Positions 10,956-22,800 of a stretch of 64,000 nt of DNA are shown piece by piece. The translations under genes and the position numbers were made by a program. The stretch is taken from assembly GCF_032854445.1 (NCBI RefSeq), contig NC_088298.1, forward strand, positions 17,195,976-17,259,975, given 5' to 3'. This DNA comes from Liolophura sinensis. Its lineage: Eukaryota; Mollusca; Polyplacophora; Chitonida; Chitonidae. The notes beneath the pieces were generated by a model that was not told the DNA's origin, made no database searches, and saw nothing but the letters and a program-made list of their open reading frames with translations. The stretch's first letter is position 1; each line of letters opens with the position of its first letter.

Positions 10956-11273
10956 AATTTAATTTATTTTAATTTAATTCTTAGTTTTATTGGGGATGAC
11001 CCACAGCCAATGGCCACGAGGGGATCTCATCAAAAAACAACATATTATATACAGATATAAGGGAATATTTAGAGATATAAAGGACACAATTCGACAAGTA
11101 CAGCAATGAACATGCAAACTTGCACCGATATATATAAACATATAGCTAAACATTACATTACACTAGATACAGAAATAATCAAAATTCTGAGAAAAGAAGT
11201 AAATCTAAAGTACACAGTGCTAGTGATTGAAATATTTAACTGCTCGGTCACCACCAATCCCCTCCATTGACTT

Positions 11274-11412
11274 GATGGAGGACCCAAGAATATTTCACTT
11301 ATTCAACGGCAGCCAGTAGTATGGTGGGAGGAAACCGGGCAGAGCCCCAGGGAAACCCACGACCATCCGCAGGTTGCTGCAGACCTTCCCACATACGGCT
11401 GGAGAGGAAGCC
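11274..11412 (-). mobile_element. SINE family A fragment, joined to family B
   Basis: On the minus strand it carries the family A 3' body up to the middle of the element (CCGGTTTCCTCCCACCATAC). It stops abruptly at 11412, where family B sequence begins in the same orientation. Confidence 0.75.
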
Positions 11413-11590
11413 CAATCCAAGCCGTTATACTGATATGGGTCAAACAGTCATATTCCCTTCATACTGAACGTCAAGCGAGGAAGTTACAACTTCCTATTTT
11501 AAGGTCTTAGGCGTGACTCGATTCAGGATTGACCCTGGATCTACCACTCCCCAAACGGAAGCTCTACCAACTATACTATCGGGGCTAGTG
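11413..11590 (-). mobile_element. SINE family B head half, joined to family A
   Basis: On the minus strand it holds the family B head (CCGATAGTATAGTTGGTAGA), AGGAAGTTGTAACTTCCTCG and CAGTATAACGGC. It breaks directly into family A sequence at 11412. Confidence 0.75.
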
Positions 11591-11657
11591 ATTCAGAATG
11601 AAGAAATGCGTTTTTTTAAACATGGTGCACTTTCAAGTGAAATACAGGACTCCCACC

Positions 11658-11908
11658 TCCGTGGTGCCACTGTGACAAAGGTCGTTAGCGTGTCAGCATG
11701 GGGAATGACCCAGGAGCCTCTCACAAATGCAGTCGCTGTGAGTTCACGCCTACCTCATCCTGGCTTCCTCTCTGGCCATACGTGGAAAGATCAGCCATCA
11801 ACCAGCCTACGGTTGTAGGTTCCTTCCACCATAATGCGGGCCTCTGCCATATAAGTGAAATATTCTTGAGTACAGCGTATTAGACACCAACCAAGTAAAT
11901 AAATAAAC
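11658..11908 (+). mobile_element. SINE family A, diverged
   Basis: Contains CTCCGTGGTGCCACTGTGAC, GACCCAGGAGCCTCTCACAA, TGCAGTCGCTGTGAGTTC and an AGTAAATAAATAAA tail, with many substitutions and an internal deletion. Confidence 0.8.
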
Positions 11909-13330
11909 TAGCAATAATTCAACTAAGCAACAAACAGCTGAATGTCCAAGTTTTTTTATTGTCATTTCTGTGTATTACATGTAAAAGGACTACATGTTTT
12001 TTTGACCATATGGAATGATTTTAACACAGAATAGATACATAATGTACTTGTCTATGTTATGTAATATAACAAAAATGATCTGACCTCAAGGTCAAAGGGT
12101 TGTGACCTCTGTCCAAGTTGAAGGCCACAAGCAAGACAGGACTGGATGACATTTGATTTTAGTACGACAAAGTTGGCAGTTTTGTTCGAAATACCAAGCA
12201 CCAAACAACATGCATAATGATAACAGGACCAATCCAAAAAAAGATTGAAGGTTTGTTTGAAATTGTCATTATTAAATAATTTCAAAAATCTTAAATAAGG
12301 ACACAGCTTCTCCATTTCATAACGATGCATCAGGTTTGGCTTAATATCAGACATTATATTGTCAGACATATTGAAAAAAAAAAAAAAAAAAAAGTCGGAA
12401 TTAACTAAGTATGTAATGTGCAGCATTTCAGTAATTTATACACCTCTAAAGCTAATCGTTTTAATGATATTTGTACAACTGTGCAATTAATGATGCAGAC
12501 TAGAGGTCATTGTATATTTTAAAAACAAGGTGAGTTACATATACACTGCAAGTAGTCCTGACTTGCACTCGTCTTGAACTGCTCGTCGCAAACACGGCTT
12601 CTCGGGCTCACCCACCGTGGCCACTTCCACATGGATTCTGGCTCAAGTTCTTTTTCACAAGACTCGCCAACCAACAAGCAGTCCTGCAATCAAGGCCTCA
12701 TACTATCTTAATAATTGCGTTTACCTGGCACGCGATTTTGATGGTTGGATTAATATCAGATTCACGGCTGGACGCCAAGTCAGGAAAGCACGGCAGACAA
12801 GATTCTGCAACACTACACGCAACTGAGCCAATTTAACTAAACTTCATCAATTTAATTTCTTTGGTAGCATACATCGCTTTATTCTGTTTACATCTGGTAA
12901 TGGAACTTTGATTTGGTTTTTTGATGAAGTTTGGTGAAAAAAGGTGACAACCAAGAAACCCTGTATTTGCAATCCCAAACCGGTTGCACACATTTGGTCT
13001 TTAGTGAACAGTGTAAGTGAATCTGGTTTCTCTCTCATGTTTAGATGTGATAATTTATAAACACCAAATTCCAATCGAGACATCTTCATTAGCTAACCAT
13101 TTTAAGATACTCTGAATTTTGACAACTGGCCCGAAACTGACAACTGACGTGTTGATTCACTGGAAATTTACCCCTGATGTTTATAATTATTTATGATTAT
13201 GATGTGTCTAAAACTTATTGACAGTTGACTTGTATACAGTCGTTTGAAACTGACAATCTCTAGGGGGGCATTTGAAATGGACAATAACCCTGTACAGATG
13301 ATTTACTTAAAATCTGACTATTGCCCTGGA
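11909..13330. other. Intergenic, mostly unique
   Basis: AT-rich, with a 20-A run near 12372. Open frames on both strands lack splice sites and coding character. Nothing else recognised. Confidence 0.4.
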
Positions 13331-13565
13331 AAGATTTACTGACTTGTCAGTGATTCACATAAATCATGGAGATTCACTGACTAGTCAGTGATTCACATAA
13401 ATCATGCAAAGATTCACTGACTAGTCAGTGATTCACATAAATCATGCAAAGATTCACTGACTTGTCAGTGATTCACATAAATCATGCAAAGATTCACTGA
13501 CTAGTCAGTGATTCACATAAATCATGCAAAGATTCATTGACTTGTCAGTGATTCACATAAATCTG
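13330..13565 (+). repeat. Minisatellite, 40-bp unit containing a palindrome, about 6 copies
   Basis: The unit is GATTCACTGACTAGTCAGTG followed by ATTCACATAAATCATGCAAA. It holds the perfect 16-bp palindrome CACTGACTAGTCAGTG, or a one-base variant (CTTG). Copies are nearly identical, suggesting recent amplification. Confidence 0.95.
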
Positions 13566-15050
13566 ACAAATGACATGTAATAACTCACTTTGAACTGAAA
13601 ATCGACCTATGAGGAAATCTATACACATGTATGAATGAAGCAACTTCGCAAGTCCTAATTATGCATTTACTAAACATGAATGCAACCACTGACCTATCAT
13701 CATAACTTGGATAGATTCCTTCCACATTGTCAGAAAGAAAATAAATTAAACAGTATTCAGCATTTATGTATGCACTAAAAGCAACATATCCTGACTATAC
13801 ATGTACAAACACCAGAAACTGTATCAGTAAGGTAACTTTCTCCTCATTTTGTTCCCAGCCATTTTAAGAGCATGAATATGATCAAATATCTGTGCATAGC
13901 ATACCTGTACAGTGATAAAATGGTTTTCTTTATGCACTGTGTACACGTCATATCATGTCAAAGTGGAAATAAATAACCTATTTTTTTTTTCTTTCGTGTC
14001 GTACTCATACAACAAAAAAGGGAGACAACTGCTCCAGAAATGTGTGATGAAAGTATTACCAGAGTATTACCTGTAGCCATGATTGCATTCAAGTGGTCAT
14101 GGGATACTGTCATGGCATTCCCCAAAAACACAAACAAATGACAGTATTTCCTGACAGCAGAAACGTACATACAGTCCTTGCACTTTGCCAACATTTATTT
14201 CCTCCTTCTTAAACCAGGACTCAAAAAAATATGTAACTATTGATCTCTTGTTGAGCCGGTAACATGATTTAACTACCACACAAACCAATCAAATGACTAT
14301 TTACAAATGCATTTGAATAAATTTGTAACACAGTACATGATTGGTGGATTTGACAGAATATTTACATGTCACCTCCACGTTAATAGTTTACCCAGTCAAA
14401 AACATCATAACAAAGTGCATAGGTTCACAAAGATTATCTTAAATCGTGAAAATATGCACAAAAATAAAACAGTTCTAGATAGTATCAATAACTTCATTAA
14501 TTCATTACATGCATTCTCATTGGATCTCAGCAGTAGCTTCACACTGATTGGACGGCTAAAGTTCCAATATTACTATTTGCATAGATGACTTTTTTTTTTT
14601 TAACACGGAAGACTGATGCGTATTACCCTGTTTTTTTTTACTTATTTAAAGCCCCATACATGTGTAAGGGTTGTTTCAGATTTTGTTTTGTTTAAATATA
14701 TTTTTAAAAAATTAAGTCTTGAAAATTTCCTCAAGACATACTCTTCTTTCTATTAATGATGTGGAAACGAATCAAAGTTGATTGAAAATGTTGACGAAAG
14801 GAACACTAAATATTCTATTAAAAAGTTTTTTGGGATTGTTATTTTATACCGTATGGTACCGTTGGCAGACATTTTGCACCAATTAGTCCAATTCTCTATG
14901 TCTGGTTCTCCCAGCCCTACTCACGCCGATAAAATGACACAGTGAAATTTAAAAAACGTTGTTTACAAGGGGAAAAATGCAACTGCATATAATGTACACA
15001 TACATTCTTGTATTACTATCAAGATTATAAACTTAACAAATAAAATAACA
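13566..15050. other. Intergenic, nothing recognised
   Basis: AT-rich with T and A runs; no SINE or exon could be supported on either strand. Confidence 0.4.
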
Positions 15051-15445
15051 GCTCAGCAACTGCCATACATGTAAGTCCAGCCAGCCCAGCAACTGTACAG
15101 CCAGCCAGCCAGCTCAGCAACTGTCCAGCCAGCCAGCTCAGCAACTGTCCAGCCAGCCAGCTCAGCAACTGTTCAGCCATCCAGCCAGCCAGATCAGCAA
15201 GTGTACAGGTCACCAACTGCCAAGCTAGCTTACAAACTGTCCACCCTGCCCTGCATCCGTCCAGCAAGCCAGTTCAGCAACTGACATGTAGGCTCAGCGA
15301 ATGTCCAGTCAGGCCAGCACAGCAACTGTTTAGCCAGCCAGCTCAACATATGCCCATTTAACTTAACAGCAACTATCTAAGCTGCTATCAGCTGTCCAGC
15401 CAGCCAGCAATCCTATCCTTGCAGCCAGCTCAGCAACAGAGGTCC
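15050..15445. repeat. Degenerate minisatellite, CAGCCAGCCAGCTCAGCAACTG-type
   Basis: Units of about 24 bp built on CCAGCCAGCTCAGCAACTGT are cleanest at 15095-15180 and decay on both sides. A minus-strand open frame rich in LLSWLAGQ is a by-product of the period being a multiple of three. Confidence 0.85.
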
Positions 15446-16466
15446 AGCCTCTATAAAAAGCTATGTGTATAGATAGAACGTATAAAAGATACAGTAAAAA
15501 AGCTGAAGGAAATAAAGAATTTTAAAAACAGAAAACAAGGGTATAGGGATGTAGGAATTATTAGACAATATGCTGCAAAAAAAAAAAAAAAAAATGGACT
15601 CCTTCCATCATCAACCGTACTACGAATCCCTTTTTCTCATTCCAAAAAAAACAGAAAGAACTTTCATTGCAAACAGGTAATATAAGACTATAACAACATT
15701 TAGAAACATGATTACGCTCAACACTCTTGAACTTCCGGCCTATGTTTTTCTTCCCCAAATATCAGAAATCGATCTAAAACCCTTAGTCGAGGTAATGGAT
15801 ATCACAGAGTATAAAGGTCAGTATTATGACTAAAACAAATAATCCTGTTAAGCTGTTTTGTAGAAGACCTTATAGAAGATAGCTGTAGCTGACTATTTAA
15901 CGATTTTTTCAGTTTAATAGTCAAAACCTTAATACAAGTATCACAACTGTTTCTTATTTGTTCTTACGAATAGATGAAGTTTTATTTCTTTGAACTCAAG
16001 GCTTTCATCAGCGAATATTTTTTTTCCCTTTGTTCACGTGTTTCATCACTGAACATGTGTTCAATTAAATTTCAGCAATTTCACTGTTTAACAATCAGAA
16101 GATCAATTCCGCAGTGTTCAGTGTTAAGATTATATTTATACACATCACATCTGTCATATGTCAACATCAGTCAGAATGAATACCAGGATCATAGCAGACT
16201 GTCCAATTCCGTGAAAACATTAGGTCCAAAAAATTTATGCTGCAAATTTTTTTTTTTTTTAGAAGTAAACACAAGAAAATGGACACATACCTCATTGGAT
16301 TATTTTTCCTGCACATGCCCAACTATCACATGAATGAAACCAGAGATGACTTTTATAAAAAAAAAAATATATATATATTAGCTGTAGGTTTATCCTGATC
16401 ACTTTATCAACATGTGGTCATTGCAGTATTTGTGGTGGGGACAATAGTCATATAAGACATGTATCC

Positions 16467-17540
16467 TACCAGAAGTTGCAAACTTCTAACTGGAATTGCA
16501 CACTTTCTACCTCAACTTGAATGATCCTAACGAGAGTTGGAAACTTCTATCTGGGATTGTATACTAGTACTTCTAACCAGAGTTGCGAACTTCTATCTGG
16601 GATTATACCATCCTAACCACAGTTGGAAACGTCTATCTGGGATTGTATACTAGTACTTCTAACCAGAGTTGCACAGTTCTATCTGGGATTATACCATCAT
16701 AACCCAAGTTGCACACTTCTGTCAGTGATTATACAATCCTGACCAGAGTTACACACTCCTGAGATTGCACAATCCTTACCAGAGTTGAACACTTCTGAGA
16801 TTGTACAATCCTTTCCAGATCTACACCTCTGGGATTGTACAATCCTTACCAGAGTTGCACACTTCTGAGATTGTACAATCCTTACCAGATCTGCACGTCT
16901 GAGATTGTACAATCCTTACCAGATCTGCACGTCTGAGCTTGTACAATCCTAACCACAGTTACACACATCTGAGATTGTACAATCCTAAACCAGAGTTGCA
17001 CACTTTTGAGATTGTATAATCCTTACCAGATTTGCACACTTCTGAGATTGTACAATCCTAACCAGAGTGCTCACCCCTGAATTGTACACTCCTAACCACA
17101 GTTGCTCACTTCTGAGATAGTACAATCCTAAGCAGAGCTGAACACTTCTGAGATTGTACAATCCTAACCACAGTTGCGCACCCATGAGATTGTACAATCC
17201 TTCCCAGAGTTGCACACTTCTGAGATTGTACAATCCTTACCAGATCTGCACGTCTGTGATTGTACAATCCTAACCAGAGTTACACACTTCTGAGATTGTA
17301 CAATCCTAACCAGAGTTGTGCACTTCTGAGATTGTACAATCCTTACCAGATCTGCACGTCTGTGATTGTACAATCCTAACCACAGTTGCACACTTCTGAG
17401 ATTGTACAATCCTTACCAGATCTGCACGTCTGTGATTGTACAATCCTAACCAGAGTTACACACTTCTGAGATTGTACAATCCTAACCAGAGTTGCACACT
17501 TCTTACGGGATTGTATGATCCTAACCAGAGGTGACTGTAA
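16467..17540. repeat. Minisatellite, 34/36-bp units, about 30 copies
   Basis: Two unit types interleave, both around GAGATTGTACAATCCT: one continues AACCAGAGTTGCACACTTCT, the other TACCAGATCTGCACGTCTG. The left end (16470-16740) is older and degenerate (ATCTGGGATTGTATAC). Minus-strand frames (MYNLRSVQLW repeats) are artefacts of the 36-bp period. Confidence 0.93.
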
Positions 17541-17649
17541 CCAGCATTGCACACTGAATATTCAGGTATTGTCCTCAATATTCACAACTGTATTCAGAGC
17601 TGGATAATCCTATCAAGAGTTGCACAATCAAGAGTTGCACAATCCACAG

Positions 17650-19612
17650 TTCCGTACTATTATTTGTACCACAATCTTAACTCACTCTAAATATCTTTCT
17701 TGTATCAATGGCTTTCTGCCCACCCCTTGAAGGACATTTGCAATTTATCACATTCTAATTATATTATCACAAAATATTTGGGTAGAGGCCTGAGAGATAT
17801 AGATATTAGAAAACCTTAAATATAGCTTAGAAAAGCACAAAAATACAAAGAGTTTAGAAAAAAAGCACTGTTACATGAACATTTATAGGTCAGAACACCT
17901 GCAGCGATTGTGTGTGTTTTTCTGCAAATTCAACAGGATTGCCTTTCACCGAATTGACAAAAACATACTACAGGGACATCTGTAAAGTAGTACTAGCAAA
18001 ATCTAATGCTGCCTTTCCAATGCCATGAGTTCAGGAGAATTCAATTCTGACATCCTTCCAGGAAAATTGGCTGGACATGTGCTATCTTTTCATATCTGTC
18101 AGTGTTCCCACCAGTATTACAGAAACTGTTTTTCAAGGACCTAATGTTCTATGTTTCCTATCATTAACAAGGACTGTTCCATTTAAGTATAAAACTTCAT
18201 ACTTGATTTTTTAAGTATCTTTCATTTATTTATCGGTCCATTCAAACATAATATAATTTTAACAATGAAAAATCTATTATTTTCAAGGACTTTTCAAAAA
18301 ACGAACTCTTTTTCAAGGATCTTCAAGGATAATAAACACCAGTGGCAACACGTGCACTGCCTAATTTTACAAAACTGATGGAACCGAAAACTGCCCAACA
18401 AATGGAAAAACCAGACAACTGATCTTGGTGAAATTTCATCAAAGTGTGACAAAGACTTAACTCTCTCCCAATCTGGTTTGGACTTGAAAATCACTAAAGT
18501 CTTGTTTTTCTTTCCAAAGTTCGCAGTTTAGAAGATTTAAGAAAGATCTCAAATTTCTACAAAATAACAGCAGGGCAACTGCTAATTATTGCTAATTATT
18601 GTCTTTGTAAAAACTGCTTCCTATATAATTCCGTCACAAAAGATTCTACCTGAACTCAGCTTCACAACTATAAGTACAACCCACTTGTGACCTTTGATAC
18701 ACTCTATCTCTGTTACAGTACAATCTTGTTTGTCACATCCAGCTTTCAATAAGGCACTTTTCTTCTCATATTCAGAGTACAAACAAATTCTTTTTGAGAT
18801 GGAACAAAGAATTTGTTGTAACATGATTTAAGATGGCTTTGTGGAGTCTTAATCAGAAAAAGAACTGGACATACATGTATTTATGAAATGAGAAAATTGA
18901 AAAAAAAAAAAAAAAAAAACGAAGACAACAGTATTTCTAAACCTCTTTTATGGTAAGATCAATGTTTCTGGCCACAAAGCATCTGGAGGAAAGTTAGTAT
19001 CCAACATCGAGCTTGTAAGCTTTCTTCTGCTTTTACGAACTTGTAAATCCACAGCTGGAAAAAACATTATCTTCTGCATAATGTCGTCCTCAAATAGAAA
19101 ACATAGCATTCCAAATCCATCCTTGCTAAGTTAATCGTGATTGACTGGTATATCAGTTGTCAGAAGGATTTCATAGCGTTTGGGACAGCTCGCGCTTTGT
19201 TATTAAGGAGCCTTTGGGGGGTGGGAAGTGGAAGGCATCTCGGCCTAGCCCCTGTGTTGTTGAGCCAGCTAAGGAGTTTGTAGCACTAATATATCATTCG
19301 TATGTAAACATAATCCACCACTGGGCTAACAATTATATGCCATCAACCAATAGTCTCCCAGCACAGTTTTCATTGGCTAAATGAGGATGCACCCTACACA
19401 GCACACTGTGGCCCTGGTCTCGGCCAATGACACGCTTGCAGACATATAGTCCTCCACTAACCTTTCCCATCCAATCAGCTTTCACCTAATAAAAAGGCTT
19501 AAGCAGATGGGTAATATTTCATTAACACACACATAATCCTCTACACCAGGAATCATTTGCAACATAAATGTAACCATGGTAATAATTAAGTTCACAAAAT
19601 CTGAATGGTGTC
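17650..19612 (-). other. 3' flank, possible long 3' UTR of the MEKK gene
   Basis: AT-rich with no repeat family recognised. Reading away from the MEKK stop codon, the first minus-strand AATAAA I noticed is at 18225-18230 (TTTATT on the plus strand), about 1.4 kb after the stop. That would imply a long 3' UTR; the end is unproven. Confidence 0.35.
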
Positions 19613-19844
19613 TTAGACGTCACTGATGAAAGGATGCCGTAACAGGTCCTTCGCTCCAGGCCTATCTTGAGGGATTTTGATGAACGTCTTTTTGAGAAAG
19701 TCCACTGCAGCGTTACTAGCGCTTCTTGGGAGTTCATAACGAGGCTGTGGCATTGTGGCAATTTTAAAAATGGCAGCCATGGCCTCTAAATCTCCCCAGG
19801 GTGGTGTCGTCGTGAACATCTCCACAACTGTGCAGCCAAGGCTC
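19613..19844 (-). CDS. MAP3K2/3: MEKK exon 14 (terminal): kinase C-lobe
   Basis: The acceptor TTTAATTTTTCAG precedes 19844; the stop TAA is at 19613-19615. It encodes [30 protein letters not shown] and the conserved Arg ([15 protein letters not shown]) of kinase subdomain XI. The product ends SDV. The Trp of DIW is split across this junction. Confidence 0.95.
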
Positions 19845-22800
19845 CTGAAAAATTAAACAATCAAATAGAAATAAAACATCTGACTGGAATTGTGTGTGTC
19901 TACATTTCATGTCTCATACCTCCAGAAGATACCAACCACAACACACTGTTGAAAGATCCATTCTGCAACTTCTCAGTTTATGATGAATGTAGTTATCTCC
20001 CCTTATCAAAGAAAGTTTCTACAAATCACTATTGGACAAAAGTAGACAAAATATCAAATTCGGGACAAAACTGGTTGGAAAAGTCCAATATATTATATTT
20101 CATCATCTTGGTTACATACTTCTGCTGCACTGACCATAAACAGGTTCTGGTCATCTAGTTTTCTTTTTCCACCCTAAAGTTCTCATTAAACAGTGACGAC
20201 GAAAACAGGAAATATCACAAAACTTGAACTGGGCTCCTACTAAAATTTTTTTTTTCTCTCATCAAGGAAAGCAATTGATGCCGAAGGGTAAAATTCCATT
20301 TCACTTCTTTTGATTTCCACTAGTCTGACTTTTAAGAAGAGTTCAACTATGAAAGCCAAGTGCATGTAAACATTCCCCGGAATAGCACTAACTGAGGTAT
20401 ATCTAATCTACACCACCTTGTCAGCAAGGAGGACAACTATACCGGAGACCAGTACTCACCAGATGTCCGCCCGTCTGCCGTACCCTTCCCCGTTGATGAC
20501 CTCCGGCGACATCCAATATGGCGTCCCACTCACGGACATCTGCATGAGTGTTTGGCTGCAGATCGCCTGCAGGCGCCTTGATGCGCCAAAGTCACCCAGC
20601 TTCACATTACCACTCGGGTCTTTTAAAATATTGGCACCTGAGGTCGTATAAAAAATGTCATTAGAAATAAGCATTCAGAATAAAAGAAAGCTACAACGGA
20701 ACAGGAGCGTCCATAATTCTGTCAAAATGGACTGAACCTTCATTTATATACTGATCTGATTGATGTTTAATGCCGTACTCAAGAATATTTCACTTTTACG
20801 ATGGTGGCCAACATCACCCAAAACCATCCGCCGGCTGCATGCAGAAACACGTACAGTGGGGGAGGAATCGAGCATAAGCTGAACTTAAAACTCACAGCGA
20901 CCGCATTAGTGACAGCCTCCACCATTACGCTGTGCTGGTGTGCTAGCCCCCTCGAACAAGGGGCCCCCTAACTGAACCTTGAAATTAATCTGTTATTCAT
21001 CTTAGTGAACATTAACACCAAGTTTCAATTCAACACAGATTATTGACTGTTTGGGAGAAATTAATAGACTAGGTGTAAATCTGTAGGTCTGACATTGTGA
21101 ATATTTATCTGTTAATTGTGAATATTGATTTGTTAATTATTTATTTGACTGCTGTTTACACTGATGCTCAAGAATTTTTCCCACTGGTCAGATTCATAGA
21201 TGGAAAATGCTGGAGTGCCCAGAGTAAATCCCCAAACCTTTGGCAAGTTACATTCCCACTTCTGATGTGAAAGACACTCCATACCGTTTATTTTTTTATT
21301 TGATTGGTGTTTTAAGCCATTCTCAAGAATACGTATACCATACTGGTAAAAGACAAGTGGTCTTCCATGAACATTAGACGGCACAAACCGCCAAACCAGT
21401 ATCATTGACCACTTAACGTTACCAATACTAAGAGCTGGGAATCTACAAAGTCAATGTCCAAGGACGGGATTGAACTCACACCTCAAGAGTCCTTTAAGTG
21501 CTCACCTTTAATATCTCTATGTACAATCATGTGGTCGTGTAGGTACTCCAGCCCCTCCAACACCTGACGTGTGTACTTCCTCGTCACGTTCTCAGTCAAC
21601 GCTCCGTAATTCCGAAGTTCATCTTTGACTGAACCCTGAAAAACACAGGTATTCAATGTCATGAAATAATAGAAGTATTTATGACATTTCGCTCTGTAAG
21701 TACAACTATCTAACCATGCTTCTCTTTTATGCCGCATGCATACAAACGGAACAGCCATTTGTGGGGTCTCTGTGGCCAAGTGATTAATGACAATATTTTC
21801 ATTTTAAATTTTATATTTAAATTTTTCAAAGACCGCATGTACATCGAAGACTTCTGTCACTATGAACGGCCATCTAAGACGAACTGTCTGATAACAAAAT
21901 ATCATACAGATTTACTGCATTACCGACTGTAACCATGTCTTTATTGGAGTGACTGATGCTATCCTAGATGTTCAATGCAACATATACCTGCACATTTACT
22001 TATTTACCTCATGGTCTTGCATCTAGAATACTACACTTAACAGATGAGAGCAGTGGTTTCCTTTAGTTATTTTCTTGACTGGAATTGTTCAAGCCTCAGA
22101 TTGTAAATTTTTTTTTGTTTTTTGGGGGGTTTTATTTTTTAACCATAACATTATTTCATCATATTTTCAACATATGCATTAGAATGTCAAATTTTCATGC
22201 TTGAAAATAGCATTTTAAATTTACCCCTGGCATGTATTCCATAAATATACAAAGAAAGCTGTCGTCTTGGTAACACCCAAAATACTGGACAATCCGTGAG
22301 TGCTGTAAATTCCTCAACAACTTGATTTCACATTCCAAAGCCCGGACTTCCTGCGCAAGAAAAAAAGAATTCAATATAATATATTGACAAGCACGGGTCG
22401 CATTTATAACCTCTGCTGTGATCACTCTCCTGCATAAAAGGTGCATTTTTAAGAGTGAGCTGTGTTTAGGTGGAACTTCAGAAAGTGGCTAATGCCATGT
22501 TTAGAGTTAAATCTTATTTGGGAAGCCCAGAATAAACATTATGTATTTCTTTAATCCATTCACAGGTAATTTAAATATCCTGGCCCTAATAAAATACTGT
22601 ACAATAGACAGCTTACTCAAACACTGTCAAACATTATATATGCTACCTTTAAGCTTAAAAATATCGACTTCATCAAGTCTCGACATTTTCATGACTCTCA
22701 AAGGCTGACATATATTTTTCAATTCTTTTGCCTAGAAAACATTTGTCATGGTCACAAGATTTTCCCAGTTTTTCACAGTTTCAAGACTCCCTACAAACCA

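Noticed and set aside
13330-13565. Regular 40-bp repeats considered as a CRISPR-like array
   Set aside because: No variable spacers; whole units are repeated in a eukaryotic context, so it is a minisatellite.
15025-15267. Minus-strand frame rich in LLSWLAGQ
   Set aside because: Translation of a CAGCCAGC-rich tandem repeat.
16697-17409. Minus-strand frames with MYNLRSVQLW repeats
   Set aside because: Translation of the 34/36-bp minisatellite; frames shift whenever a 34-bp unit occurs.
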